Both the position numbers and the translations under genes were made by a program. This document shows, piece after piece, positions 39,034 through 47,914 of a stretch of 64,000 nt of DNA. Numbering within the stretch: the stretch's first letter is position 1; every line of letters begins with the position of its first letter. Where the stretch lies: contig JROE01000002.1 of NCBI GenBank assembly GCA_000783305.1, forward strand, positions 868,001 through 932,000, in the 5' to 3' direction. The stretch comes from Sphingobacteriaceae bacterium DW12. Its GTDB lineage: Bacteria > Bacteroidota > Bacteroidia > Sphingobacteriales > Sphingobacteriaceae. The notes below the pieces were generated by a model. The model was not told the DNA's origin, ran no database searches, and saw only the letters and a list, made by a program, of their open reading frames with translations.

Positions 39034-40125
39034 CTATTGTACATGAACATCTACATCTGCATTCAACCCCGGACGCAGCAATGCTATTTTATCTTTTGGA
39101 TTTTTCTCCGTTAATTTAATCTTGACAGGGAGACGTTGGACCGTTTTCACAAAGTTACCAGTAGCATTGTCTGGGGGCAATAATGAGAAGCGCGAACCCG
39201 TAGCCGGAGAGAACGAGTTAATCTCCCCTTCAAATTCCATATCTGGAAAAGCATCCACCTTAACGCTCACAAGCTGCCCTGTACGCATTTTATTCAATTG
39301 CGTTTCTTTGAAATTTGCAACCACCCACGTTTCCGTATTATCAACTAGATAGAACAAGGATTGCCCTGGATTAATCATCTGACCAGGTTGTATTTTGATA
39401 TTTGATACCTGCCCGTCTACGGACGCCAATACCGCTGCATATGACAAATTTAGCTTTGCTGCATCCAACACCGCTTTAGCCCGCCCTATATTTGCTTGAG
39501 CTACGGAAGTTTGCTTAGAAGCCACAGTTGTCTTACTGACCACAGCATGACGTTGCGAAGTACTGGCGTTGCGCTGTTCCTGTAAGATTTCAACTTGCTT
39601 TTCGGCTTCCAATTTAGTCGTCAATGCCTGTTCATATTGCTGCTTCGTAATAGAATGATTTTTGTATAGATTCTCATATCGAGCAAAATCATTATTGGCC
39701 TGCTCTGCACGTATCTCAGCAGCATCCACGCTACCAGCACTAGATTTAATACTCGCATCCGATATGGCAACATTTGCTGAAGAAGCAAACACATCTGCCT
39801 TTGAAACCTCCAAAGAACTCTCAGCCGCAAGCAATGCAGCCTGCGCTTCTTGCACCTTTACCAAAAAGTCTTGAGGCTCGATAGTAAATAACGTGTCTCC
39901 CTTCCTCACTATATCATTGTCCTGAACAAATACCTTGGATACATACCCACCTACACGAGAAATGATTGGATTCATATTTTTATCCACTTGGGCATCATCC
40001 GTACGTTCATGCGCCTGACCATGAATGTATTTGTAAGTACCATAGCCCCCGCCCAAAACGACAAGAGCCGTTAGAATGATGACAAACTTCTTGTTTGATT
40101 TTTTGACTTCTTTACTATTTTCCAT
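39034..40125 (-). CDS. emrA: HlyD/EmrA family membrane fusion protein
   Basis: A 363-aa periplasmic adaptor. A single N-terminal membrane helix (FVIILTALVVLGGGYGTYKY near 14-33) is followed by the lipoyl half-motif (RVGGYVSKVFVQDNDIVRKG near 56-75), a long coiled-coil hairpin rich in Ala/Glu/Gln near 90-205, the second lipoyl half (ASVDGQVSNIKIQPGQMI near 233-250) and a beta-barrel end. ERTDDAQVD is the typical EmrA start after the helix. It links the DHA2 pump to the TolC-type channel. 5 nt after tolC. Confidence 0.93.
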   Translation of the reverse strand: MENSKEVKKSNKKFVIILTALVVLGGGYGTYKYIHGQAHERTDDAQVDKNMNPIISRVGGYVSKVFVQDNDIVRKGDTLFTIEPQDFLVKVQEAQAALLAAESSLEVSKADVFASSANVAISDASIKSSAGSVDAAEIRAEQANNDFARYENLYKNHSITKQQYEQALTTKLEAEKQVEILQEQRNASTSQRHAVVSKTTVASKQTSVAQANIGRAKAVLDAAKLNLSYAAVLASVDGQVSNIKIQPGQMINPGQSLFYLVDNTETWVVANFKETQLNKMRTGQLVSVKVDAFPDMEFEGEINSFSPATGSRFSLLPPDNATGNFVKTVQRLPVKIKLTEKNPKDKIALLRPGLNADVDVHVQ

Positions 40126-40130
40126 AACTA

Positions 40131-41435
40131 TTATTTCTGAATTAGTTCACCATTGGTAAAAAGCAAATCATAGTATCTCTCGATCGTATTCGCCTTACCA
40201 ATAGCTTGGTTGATTCTGCTTTGTAACTGTTGTACATCTGCTTCCAATAAATCATCAGTATCAGCTACCCCATTATCATACTTATCTTTTACGATCCTAA
40301 AGTTTTCATTCGCTTGATTCACGGCCTCCCCATACACCATATCCTGTGCCTTAGCTAATTCATAATTTTCATTGGCTTGTTGCACCTCGACCTTTATTTG
40401 ATCATTAAGTAGCGTCATATTATCCTCCACCTCGCGCACCCTGTTTCTGGCTACATTTACATCACGCTTATTTTTGTACAATGCGCTCAAGTTATAAGAC
40501 ACTCCTACTCCAATGTTCATCGCGTTTTTAACCGTAATGACATTTTTAACGTCCATAGCTGTATAACCGCCTGTCACAAACAGCGTGGGATAATTGGCCG
40601 CCTGTATGATTTTTACTTGATTGAGTGCAACGTCGTGCTGTGCTTCTACGGCCTTCAAATCCGAACGATGTGCAATCGCATCGCCCAGTGACGCGGGCAG
40701 AACAGGGGAATTTGTCTCCGCTAGGTCTACTCGATCAAATTCAGTTCCCTCTTCCAATTTCAAAAAATTGACCAACTGATAATTCATCACCTTCACGTTT
40801 TTCCGCGCTTCCTGCTGAGCCACTAAATAATTGGATAGTTGCAATTCTGCTTTTAATAAATCATTTCGTGCTATCACACCATTAGCCTCCATCACTTTAA
40901 AGTCCATCACACGCTGAGTGGCCCGTTTGATATTCTCTTCGATAAGCAAAGTGGTCTGCTGGGCTTTGTAAAGATTAAGATACAGGGACAATGCTCTTTT
41001 AGCTAGTTGTTCTTTAGTAGCCTGTGCAGTCCATTGCTCAGCTTTAAGAGCATTTTCAGAAGCGTGTATACTCTCCATGATCCTTCCTCCAGTATAAATT
41101 GGCATATTGACCGTCGCCCTTCCCAGCATCAACTGGTTGGCTTTAATATCTGGAGCCTCGCCAGATTTGCCTAGCGGTATCCTAAAATTGATATCCGGAG
41201 TAGTCATCAACATGTATTGACCACTGATTTGCGCCTCTGGAAGTTGACTGTTCTTTGCAGACTTTACTTCCAGTCTGCGACTTTCAATTTTCGTGTCAGA
41301 CAAACGAGCCTCTGTACTCTGCGTACTGGCCAAGCGTATGATTTCTTCCAATGCAATCTTTCGCCTTTCTTGCGAATGGCCTACCAAATGAGTAAACAAC
41401 ATAAGTGTGCCTAGCCCTAGTAATTTGTATTTCAT
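40131..41435 (-). CDS. TolC family outer-membrane efflux channel
   Basis: A 434-aa outer-membrane factor. Signal peptide ends near HSQE (residue 21). The protein is largely two helical repeats with Ala/Gln/Asn-rich heptads (NAMNIGVGVSYNLSALYKNK near 300-319; EVQQANENYELAKAQ near 350), which build the periplasmic tunnel, plus short strands for the barrel (GQYMLMTTPDINFRIPL). Its start codon lies in the first copy of a 61-bp tandem repeat that places two further identical start regions upstream. First structural gene of the pump operon behind tetR. Confidence 0.92.
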   Translation of the reverse strand: MKYKLLGLGTLMLFTHLVGHSQERRKIALEEIIRLASTQSTEARLSDTKIESRRLEVKSAKNSQLPEAQISGQYMLMTTPDINFRIPLGKSGEAPDIKANQLMLGRATVNMPIYTGGRIMESIHASENALKAEQWTAQATKEQLAKRALSLYLNLYKAQQTTLLIEENIKRATQRVMDFKVMEANGVIARNDLLKAELQLSNYLVAQQEARKNVKVMNYQLVNFLKLEEGTEFDRVDLAETNSPVLPASLGDAIAHRSDLKAVEAQHDVALNQVKIIQAANYPTLFVTGGYTAMDVKNVITVKNAMNIGVGVSYNLSALYKNKRDVNVARNRVREVEDNMTLLNDQIKVEVQQANENYELAKAQDMVYGEAVNQANENFRIVKDKYDNGVADTDDLLEADVQQLQSRINQAIGKANTIERYYDLLFTNGELIQK

Positions 41436-41565
41436 CTACTTTAATTTTCTTTTGATAGTTGATGAGCACTCCCATTATTCAACCGTTCAGCTTCATCTAC
41501 TTTAATTTTCTTTTGATAGTTGACGAGCACTCCTGTTATTCAACAGTTCAGCTTCATCTACTTTT
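41431..41565. repeat. 61-bp tandem repeat duplicating the tolC translation start region
   Basis: Two full 61-bp copies (41431-41491, 41492-41552; 4 mismatches) plus about 12 bp of a third. Each copy begins, on the plus strand, with TTCATCTACTTTAATTTTC, i.e. on the coding strand a purine-rich leader and ATGAA. Besides the true tolC start, the extra copies create ATGs at 41496 and 41557, each opening a 5-codon ORF (MKLNG-stop at 41496-41479; MKLNC-stop at 41557-41540). Confidence 0.85.
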
Positions 41566-41581
41566 TTGGTGCTCCCTCTTT

Positions 41582-42214
41582 TTACACACTGTTTGGGTCA
41601 GATGTATAGGTGAGCAATGCTCTAATATTTTTTTGTAAATAACAAACTACCTCATTTTCGATGTAATTGGAATACTCTTCATCGGAAGTCAATCCCAACA
41701 TTGCTTTAAGAAATAAACTGTTCATTTGAAAATTCATAAAAGTCCCCATTAGTGTCGCATGGATGTGAATACAACTATTTCCACCTTGAAATATTCCTTG
41801 GTTCACTCCCTCTTGGACAATATCTTCAATGACCTTAAGATTATGATATTTGAGTTCCTTGAATGATTCTGAAAGAAGCAATTTTCGCTTAATAGTTGAT
41901 TCAACAGCGATTACCTGATATAATCCGCGGTTCGAATTCATGGATTTAACGTATAGCTCAATCATCTTCTCCAGCTTTTCCAGCGGAGATGCTATCCCAA
42001 TAAGGGCGGCTGCATTCATTTTAAAATTTTCAACCCTGACATTAATCAAGGTATCCAACAATCCTTCCTTCGAACCAAAGTAGTAATTAATCATCGCAAC
42101 ATTCACGTTGGCCTCACTCGCAATATCTCGTACAGAAGTACCATCAAACCCCTTTATAGAAAATAGATTCTCGGCTACATTCAGTATTTCCAGTTGCTTG
42201 TCATTAATATCCAT
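41582..42214 (-). CDS. TetR/AcrR family transcriptional repressor
   Basis: A 210-aa repressor. The N-terminal helix-turn-helix is AENLFSIKGFDGTSVRDIAS then NVNVAMINYYFGSKEGLL, the standard TetR DNA-binding domain; the C-terminal helical part binds a ligand not deducible from sequence. I start at ATG 42214: the upstream in-frame TTG at 42271 lies inside the promoter. It heads the efflux operon and most likely represses it and itself through the tandem operators at 42247-42280. Gap of 146 nt to tolC contains the 61-bp repeats. Confidence 0.92.
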   Translation of the reverse strand: MDINDKQLEILNVAENLFSIKGFDGTSVRDIASEANVNVAMINYYFGSKEGLLDTLINVRVENFKMNAAALIGIASPLEKLEKMIELYVKSMNSNRGLYQVIAVESTIKRKLLLSESFKELKYHNLKVIEDIVQEGVNQGIFQGGNSCIHIHATLMGTFMNFQMNSLFLKAMLGLTSDEEYSNYIENEVVCYLQKNIRALLTYTSDPNSV

Positions 42215-42241
42215 ATCGTGATTATCTTTTTTTGAACGGGA

Positions 42242-42280
42242 CAAAATTAAACAAACGTTTAATTTAAACAATCGTTTAAA
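42242..42280 (-). promoter_or_regulatory. tetR promoter with two tandem operators
   Basis: On the minus strand: TTG (42271-42269), 19 nt, TAATTTTG (42249-42242), a full Bacteroidota promoter with start near 42238. Two dyads overlap it: TTAAAC-N4-GTTTAA (42247-42262) and TTTAAAC-N4-GTTTAAA (42263-42280), centres 17 bp apart. They share the half-site and cover both promoter elements, as expected for autorepression. Confidence 0.75.
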
Positions 42281-42312
42281 TACTTTTTTTCAAAACTCCT
42301 TACATTGAAATG

Positions 42313-42347
42313 AAAAAGGGCACCTCTAATAATAGAGATGCCCTTTT
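42313..42347 (-). terminator. Terminator after the frameshifted barrel gene
   Basis: AAAAAGGGCA..CTCTA paired with its near-complement ending TGCCCTTTTT (42313-42347; one mismatch), with T tracts on both strands. Confidence 0.75.
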
Positions 42348-42366
42348 TCACAATAACCTAATATGA

Positions 42367-42928
42367 TTAATTCAGTAGGATACCCACAGAGACATTAAAT
42401 GCTTGGTGCTGAAAATCTATCGCTCTTTTTTTTAGTTGTTGATAAGCATATGCAGCGGAAACGGTAAATTTTGGAGCCCCACCTAAGTCAAGCACGTAAA
42501 AAAAGCCTCCTTTAAACATAACTCCTTGATGGTACCACACAGCAATACTAGGTGCATAGCCAATTGGCTAACAGTCCTATAGAAGACTGCTCCCCAACGA
42601 CCCCAAAAGGAAGTCTACCATCTATGAATATAGGAAAAGTATTGGTCTCGAATGGATAGCTACGCTGATCGGCGTTATGCGGATCATTTGTTTGATAGTC
42701 TCCTTTAAAGGTCTCATTGCCCACACCTAATCCAAGATAAGCCTTTTGGTTAAAATCCTTACCCATAATAAAATGAAGCGAGTAACCATTAAATGCACCT
42801 TTATAGCCTTCGTTACTAAACCCAAAAGTACCACCACCTTGTGGCACCGTGTATAAGGAAGATTGTGCTGAAGCGGCATAGACAACGAAAAAAGTGCAAA
42901 CCAATAGCAAAAGAAATCTCTGATTCAT
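42367..42928 (-). pseudogene. Frameshifted outer-membrane beta-barrel protein
   Basis: The first frame (42928 to 42548, 126 aa) has a signal peptide ending ASAQ, then barrel-like sequence up to SSIGLLANWLCT and a stop. Directly at the AAT-TGG junction (about 42561) another frame continues the same pattern: GYAPSIAVWYHQGVMFKGG, then FTVSAAYAYQQLKKRA and a normal barrel end FNVSVGILLN before TAA at 42369-42367. One extra or two missing bases therefore split a single gene of about 185 codons. This is either a real mutation, programmed shifting (no slippery run seen) or a sequence error. It is 1 nt downstream of holA on the same strand. Confidence 0.8.
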
Positions 42929-42929
42929 C

Positions 42930-43934
42930 TTAATTTAAAATTTTGAAAACCATCTCTCTCAATACGTCCTCTGTCGACGTATTGCTACCAACGTTCATAC
43001 CTTTCGAGCATAAATCAGCATTCTTGAGACAATTGATAATGTCAAATGTTTTTCTGCGATTATAGTTTCGCGCGGCCAATTCGTACTCCTTCAAAAAAAA
43101 CGGATGAATGCCTAGTTCCTTCGCTGCAGAAGACTTGTCTGTGAGGTAATGATATTTCAATATCTTTGTAAAATACCCTCCCATAGCACCTAATACCACC
43201 ACGAGCGGATTGTTTTTAGGGTTGGCAGCAAAATAATCGACAATTTGATAAGCTTTCAGTGCATTCCGTTTAGCAAGTGCCGTATTCAATTCGAATACAT
43301 TAAAATCTTTGGATATTCCGATATTTCGTTCTATATCCATAGCGCCTATTTCCTGCGTTTTGGGCACATTGAGCATCAATTTATCTAACTCGTTGGATAC
43401 TTTGGATAAATCTGTCCCCAAATATTCTGCCATCATTGCTGCAGCCTGAGGATGTATATCCCACCCCTTACCCTTCACATACCCATTAATCCACGCTCCT
43501 ATTTTATCCTCGTACAATTTACTGGATTCAACAACCTCGCCAACCTTTTCAATAAGCTTGTATAATTTTTTACGTTTATCAAACTTACCATACTTATAGT
43601 TCAATACGAGTATGGTAGTAGGTGTTACGTGCTCCACATATTGTTGCAAGAGCTCCTCTCCTTGTTTCCATTTTAGATCTTGCGCTTCCTTGACAATAAT
43701 TACTTGATAATCGCTTAACATGGGATAGCGTCTGGCAGCATTTACCATAGTGACGATATCAGCATCTTTCCCATAAAGAATCGTCTGATCAAACCCCTTT
43801 TGGGCGTCCTCTAGTACATTATTCTCGATAGCATCGCTGATCAAATCAATAAAATAGGGCTCTTCCCCATGTAGCAAGTAGATAGGTTTGAGCTTTTTAT
43901 TCCTGATGTCTGAAAGAATAGGATTTACATTCAT
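42930..43934 (-). CDS. holA: DNA polymerase III subunit delta
   Basis: A 334-aa clamp-loader subunit. The start IYLLHGEEPYFIDLISDAIE near 18-37 is the family N-terminal motif (a Walker A-like loop without ATPase function). YPMLSDYQVIIVKEAQDLKW near 69-88, TTILVLNYKYGKFDKRKKL near 105 and the helical C-terminus with VFELNTALAKRNALKAY near 213 match HolA. It opens the beta clamp during replication. A -7 element TATTTTTG (43948-43941) ends 6 nt before the ATG. It is divergent from the HSDR_N gene. Confidence 0.93.
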   Translation of the reverse strand: MNVNPILSDIRNKKLKPIYLLHGEEPYFIDLISDAIENNVLEDAQKGFDQTILYGKDADIVTMVNAARRYPMLSDYQVIIVKEAQDLKWKQGEELLQQYVEHVTPTTILVLNYKYGKFDKRKKLYKLIEKVGEVVESSKLYEDKIGAWINGYVKGKGWDIHPQAAAMMAEYLGTDLSKVSNELDKLMLNVPKTQEIGAMDIERNIGISKDFNVFELNTALAKRNALKAYQIVDYFAANPKNNPLVVVLGAMGGYFTKILKYHYLTDKSSAAKELGIHPFFLKEYELAARNYNRRKTFDIINCLKNADLCSKGMNVGSNTSTEDVLREMVFKILN

Positions 43935-44011
43935 GTTCTACAAAAATACAATTTATTAGTACAGGAGGCAGTACAGTTTTTTATCAAATTCACTATGTGC
44001 AGGAGTTTTCT

Positions 44012-44019
44012 TATCTTTG
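44012..44019 (+). promoter_or_regulatory. -7 element immediately before the HSDR_N gene start
   Basis: TATCTTTG ends 3 nt before ATG 44023, so the mRNA probably begins at or near the start codon. The mirror-image holA promoter (TATTTTTG, 43948-43941) lies 64 bp away. Confidence 0.5.
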
Positions 44020-44022
44020 TAT

Positions 44023-44481
44023 ATGTTCACCCCTATCCAGTTAAACTTGCCTCCATATCCCGCGAAATTGACTAAGGAAAATGGGACTGTCTTTATTTTC
44101 GATGAATTGCGCAAGAAAAGATTGGTATTGACTCCTGAGGAGTGGGTGAGACAACATTGGATACATTATCTACACCAACAAAAGAAGTACCCCAAGTCGT
44201 TAATGAAAACTGAGGGAGGTCTCAAGCTAAATACCCTACAAAAAAGAAGCGACCTTCTCATATACAACAGTTTGGGTGAAAAGATAATACTAGCAGAATT
44301 CAAGGCGCCCAACGTAAAAATTACACAAGCCGTATTTGAGCAAATCGCCAACTACAATACCGTCCATCAAATTCCGTTATTATTGGTAAGCAATGGTTTA
44401 GAACATTTTTATTGTAAAATCTCATTTGACTCACATTCTTATGAGTTTTTAAAGGAATTGCCAGACTATGACGTCTCCTGA
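44023..44481 (+). CDS. Orphan HSDR_N (type I restriction R N-terminal) domain protein
   Basis: A 152-aa soluble protein consisting only of an HSDR_N_2 / PD-(D/E)xK-like nuclease domain. Catalytic candidates are Asp77 in KRSDLLIYN and Glu92-x-Lys94 in ILAEFKAPN, followed by an amphipathic helix with Gln (AVFEQIANYN). There is no helicase, methylase or specificity gene nearby, so it is not part of a restriction system. In Bacteroidota it is repeatedly found divergent to holA, which suggests a housekeeping DNA role (from memory, unverified). The ATG at 44023 is preferred over a TTG at 44017, which is in the -7 element. Confidence 0.8.
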   Translation: MFTPIQLNLPPYPAKLTKENGTVFIFDELRKKRLVLTPEEWVRQHWIHYLHQQKKYPKSLMKTEGGLKLNTLQKRSDLLIYNSLGEKIILAEFKAPNVKITQAVFEQIANYNTVHQIPLLLVSNGLEHFYCKISFDSHSYEFLKELPDYDVS

Positions 44482-44572
44482 AGTATTGTTTGCTACATGT
44501 AAAACATGCGCAACAAAGTATACAACATTTAAAATATAATTTTATATTCGTCCTATAAAAGAAAGTAGTATT

Positions 44573-45271
44573 ATGAACATAGATAAAAACGAATTCAGAA
44601 AATACGCGATTAAGCATCATAGAATTGGAAGTCAACATGTCGATAGTTTTATTTCACGTGTTCAACAAAATATGCCGACCAATTTAACGCCCTACATTGT
44701 TGAGGAGCGTCAATTGAACGTCGCCCAGATGGATGTATTCTCGAGACTGATGATGGACCGCATTATCTTCTTGGGGGATGCTGTCACCGATCAAGTCGCA
44801 AATATTATTCAGGCTCAGCTTCTATTTCTACAGTCGACAGATGCCCAACGTGATATCCAGATCTATATCAACTCACCGGGAGGAAGCGTATATGCAGGTC
44901 TGGGTATATATGACACCATGCAATATATCGCTCCTGATGTAGCGACTATTTGTACCGGCATAGCAGCGTCCATGGGGGCGGTATTATTGGTAGCAGGAGC
45001 CAAAGGAAAACGTGCAGCTTTAAAGCACTCACGTGTCATGATTCACCAACCTTCCGGAGGAGCACAAGGTGTTGCTGCAGATATGGAAATCAATTTACGT
45101 GAAATGTTGAAGTTGAAAGAAGAACTTTATACCATCATTGCCGAGCATTCTGGACAATCATATGAATGGGTAGAGAAATCTTCTGATCGTGATTATTGGA
45201 TGCGTGCTGCTGAAGCAAAAGAATTTGGTATGGTGGATGAAGTATTGTCCTCCAAAAAAGAAATAAAATAA
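44573..45271 (+). CDS. clpP: ATP-dependent Clp protease proteolytic subunit
   Basis: A 232-aa serine protease with the full catalytic triad: Ser133 in GIAASMGA, His158 in IHQPSGG and Asp207 in SDRDYWM. INSPGGSVYAGLGIYD near 99-114 is the family block. The N-terminal extension of about 40 residues is longer than in E. coli. It forms the chamber that degrades unfolded proteins fed by ClpX. clpX begins at the very next base after the clpP stop, so the two are translationally coupled. Confidence 0.96.
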   Translation: MNIDKNEFRKYAIKHHRIGSQHVDSFISRVQQNMPTNLTPYIVEERQLNVAQMDVFSRLMMDRIIFLGDAVTDQVANIIQAQLLFLQSTDAQRDIQIYINSPGGSVYAGLGIYDTMQYIAPDVATICTGIAASMGAVLLVAGAKGKRAALKHSRVMIHQPSGGAQGVAADMEINLREMLKLKEELYTIIAEHSGQSYEWVEKSSDRDYWMRAAEAKEFGMVDEVLSSKKEIK

Positions 45272-46522
45272 ATGAGCAAAATCAATAACAAAGATACACG
45301 CTGTTCATTCTGTGGCATCAGCAAAAATGATGCACAGATGCTGATTGCCGGTGATGGAGCACATATCTGTGACCGCTGCGTGATGCAGGCGAACGAGATA
45401 TTGGCCGAAGAGCTCAAGCAGCGAAAAAGCAAATCTTTACAAACTACTTTAAAGCTCATTCGTCCTCTTGAAATCAAAGAACATCTGGACCAATATGTCA
45501 TTGGGCAGGACGATGCTAAAAAAGTAATATCCGTAGCTGTTTATAATCACTATAAGCGCCTCAACCAGAAAGTAGAGAAAGATGACATCGAAATTGAGAA
45601 ATCAAACCTCATAGTTGTCGGCGAAACAGGTACAGGAAAGACGCTATTGGCCAAGACAGTTGCCAAAATACTCAATGTCCCCTTTAGTATTGTTGATGCA
45701 ACAGTCCTGACAGAAGCAGGATATGTGGGTGAAGATGTTGAAAGCATATTAACCCGTCTACTCCAAGCAGCTGATTATGACGTTGCTTCTGCCGAGAGAG
45801 GTATCATCTATATTGATGAAATTGACAAAATAGCGCGTAAAAGCGATAACCCTTCGATTACGCGTGATGTTTCAGGCGAGGGCGTACAGCAAGCATTGCT
45901 CAAAATCTTAGAAGGCACGGTAGTCAATGTTCCACCACAAGGAGGTCGCAAACATCCGGACCAAAAAATGATTGCTGTCAATACCAGCAACATTCTGTTC
46001 ATATGCGGAGGAGCATTTGATGGTATACAGAAAAAAATCGCGAACCGTCTTCGAACACAGACTGTAGGTTACAAGATGCGTGAAGATGACCAAGAGATTG
46101 ACATGAACAACCTGTACAAGTATATCACGCCTCAGGATCTAAAAACATTCGGATTAATTCCCGAATTAATTGGCCGTCTTCCTGTCTTGACTTATTTGAA
46201 TCCGCTAGACAAAGAGACGCTATTGAACATTTTGACGGAACCAAAAAATGCGTTGATTAAGCAATATAAAAAACTCTTTCACTACGAAGGTATTGAGCTG
46301 AAGTTCGACAAGGATGTTTATCAATTTATTGTAGACAAAGCTGACGAATTTAAACTTGGAGCTCGGGGTCTTCGATCCATCTGTGAAGGTATTATGCTTG
46401 ACGCTATGTTTGAGATTCCGACTCAAAAGGATTTAGTAGTCGACAATATTTTACACATTACCTTGGATTATGCCAAGCAAAAATTCGAAAAATCGGATAT
46501 CAAAAAATTACACGTCGCTTAG
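45272..46522 (+). CDS. clpX: ATP-dependent Clp protease ATP-binding subunit
   Basis: A 416-aa AAA+ unfoldase. The N-terminal zinc-binding domain has Cys11, Cys14, Cys33 and Cys36 (RCSFCG...HICDRC). Walker A is GETGTGKT (117-124), the pore loop GYVGEDVES near 150-158, Walker [10 protein letters not shown] near 178-186 and sensor 2 GARGLRS near 364. Length and order match ClpX. It recognises and threads substrates into ClpP. Followed by a strong terminator. Confidence 0.96.
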   Translation: MSKINNKDTRCSFCGISKNDAQMLIAGDGAHICDRCVMQANEILAEELKQRKSKSLQTTLKLIRPLEIKEHLDQYVIGQDDAKKVISVAVYNHYKRLNQKVEKDDIEIEKSNLIVVGETGTGKTLLAKTVAKILNVPFSIVDATVLTEAGYVGEDVESILTRLLQAADYDVASAERGIIYIDEIDKIARKSDNPSITRDVSGEGVQQALLKILEGTVVNVPPQGGRKHPDQKMIAVNTSNILFICGGAFDGIQKKIANRLRTQTVGYKMREDDQEIDMNNLYKYITPQDLKTFGLIPELIGRLPVLTYLNPLDKETLLNILTEPKNALIKQYKKLFHYEGIELKFDKDVYQFIVDKADEFKLGARGLRSICEGIMLDAMFEIPTQKDLVVDNILHITLDYAKQKFEKSDIKKLHVA

Positions 46523-46556
46523 ATAAAAGCCCTCCCAAAAAGAGGGCTTTTTTATC
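46522..46556 (+). terminator. Terminator after clpPX
   Basis: AAAAGCCCTC, loop CCAAAAA, GAGGGCTTTTTT (stem core 46526-46550), overlapping the clpX stop region. Confidence 0.85.
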
Positions 46557-47052
46557 CAAGAATCCTACTCTAGAAAAAAGCAGACAGCCTGACCTGCAGA
46601 GATTCCATCTCCAAGCCCGATTATTCCCAATTTGGACATCATACCTAATGTTCACTATACAACAACAATCACTTGATCTTATATTAACCTAATGGTCACA
46701 AAAAATCTGTAACTTGAAATGAAATCTCAATATAAAACCATTGATACTCAAAAACACATCTATCTGCGCCAGATGTATAATTTATTATTAAGTACGAAAA
46801 GAAATGACTAAATTAAACAATAAAGTAGATGAGCTAGCAAGGCTAAACGGTAGTGTAAAAAATCACAACCTGAGTTTAAAATGAACCATTCATATCTAAA
46901 ATTTGATTTTTATCACGCAGGTAAGGGTCATTTTTCGATAGAGACAGCTCCTTTCTGCCTTGACGAAAAAATTGTAGAGTTATGAAAGAACCGAGTGTAA
47001 AGAGATCAATGATACATTAAAAGCTAGCATTCATTATTAAAAATATTTACGG
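46557..47052 (+). other. 496-bp intergenic region with three chained mini-ORFs
   Basis: No recognisable gene. Three short ORFs overlap by ATGA junctions: 46804-46884 (26 aa, MTKLNNKVDELARLNGSVKN...), 46881-46985 (34 aa, MNHSYLKFDFYHAGKGHFSI...), and 46982-47020 (12 aa). Their chaining resembles translational coupling but could be chance or remains of a decayed gene. I found no promoter consensus just upstream. Confidence 0.35.
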
Positions 47053-47868
47053 ATGAAAAAAAACAAGGAAGAGAACAGTCCAATTACACCTGGCCTCAAA
47101 TCAAAGGAAGATATTGTACACAATTGGTTACCAAGATATACAGGAAGACCATTGGAAGAATTTGGTGAGTATATATTATTGACCAACTTTTCCAAGTATA
47201 TCCACCTATTTTCAGAAATGCATGACAACGCTCCTATCTATGGTGAGGACAAACCAATGCAATCTGTCACCGCCGCTGGTATCACAATCATCAATTTCGG
47301 AATGGGCAGCCCGATGGCAGCCACTATTATGGACCTCTTATCGGCCATTGCACCTAAAGCCGCACTTTTTTTGGGCAAAGCAGGTGGATTAAAGAAGAAA
47401 AATAAGATTGGGGACTTAGTACTTCCCATAGCAGCCATTCGGGGAGAAGGCACATCTAATGACTACTTCCCTCCTGAAGTGCCAGCATTGCCCGCATTTG
47501 CCCTTCAAAAGGCGATTTCCACCACTATACGAGACCATTCGCGAGATTACTGGACTGGCACTGTATACACAACCAATAGAAGAGTTTGGGAACATGACAA
47601 ATCATTTAAGAAATACCTGAAGTCCATACGTGCGATGTGCGTAGACATGGAGACGGCTACCATATTTAGTGTTGGATTTGCAAATAAAATACCAACAGGA
47701 GCTTTGCTCCTCGTATCAGATCAACCAATGATACCAGAGGGGGTCAAAACCGTGGAGAGTGACCTCTCAGTAACAGCTCAATTTGTAGAAACCCATTTGA
47801 TGATCGGAATAGAATCATTGAAACAACTGATAAACAACGGATTGACCGTAAAGCATCTTAAATTCTAA
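47053..47868 (+). CDS. amn: AMP nucleosidase
   Basis: A 271-aa enzyme of the PNP/UDP phosphorylase superfamily, predicted to split AMP into adenine and ribose 5-phosphate. Visible are a nucleotide-binding-like start, MQSVTAAGITIINFGMGSPM near 69-88, ALFLGKAGGLKKKNKIGDLV near 104-123, and the C-terminal MCVDMETATIFSVGFANK near 195-212 with Glu of the purine/ribose site. The phosphorylases' GIG-like start is here GMGSP. Short (Bacteroidota-type) form, about half of the E. coli Amn. cbs follows 46 nt downstream. Confidence 0.87.
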   Translation: MKKNKEENSPITPGLKSKEDIVHNWLPRYTGRPLEEFGEYILLTNFSKYIHLFSEMHDNAPIYGEDKPMQSVTAAGITIINFGMGSPMAATIMDLLSAIAPKAALFLGKAGGLKKKNKIGDLVLPIAAIRGEGTSNDYFPPEVPALPAFALQKAISTTIRDHSRDYWTGTVYTTNRRVWEHDKSFKKYLKSIRAMCVDMETATIFSVGFANKIPTGALLLVSDQPMIPEGVKTVESDLSVTAQFVETHLMIGIESLKQLINNGLTVKHLKF

Positions 47869-47914
47869 TAATCCTGAACCAAAACAATGTATTTAGAGAA
47901 ATAAACTGAAAGGT

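Noticed and set aside
41431..41565. CRISPR-like array
   Set aside because: Two adjacent 61-bp copies without spacers; this is a tandem duplication.
42269..42271. TTG start of a longer TetR protein
   Set aside because: This TTG is the -33 promoter element; the ATG at 42214 gives the family length.
44023..44481. Type I restriction-modification system
   Set aside because: Only the HSDR_N domain is present; no HsdM, HsdS or helicase nearby.
46804..46985. Toxin-antitoxin pair formed by the two overlapping mini-ORFs
   Set aside because: Products of 26 and 34 residues have no toxin or DNA-binding features; kept only as a structural curiosity.
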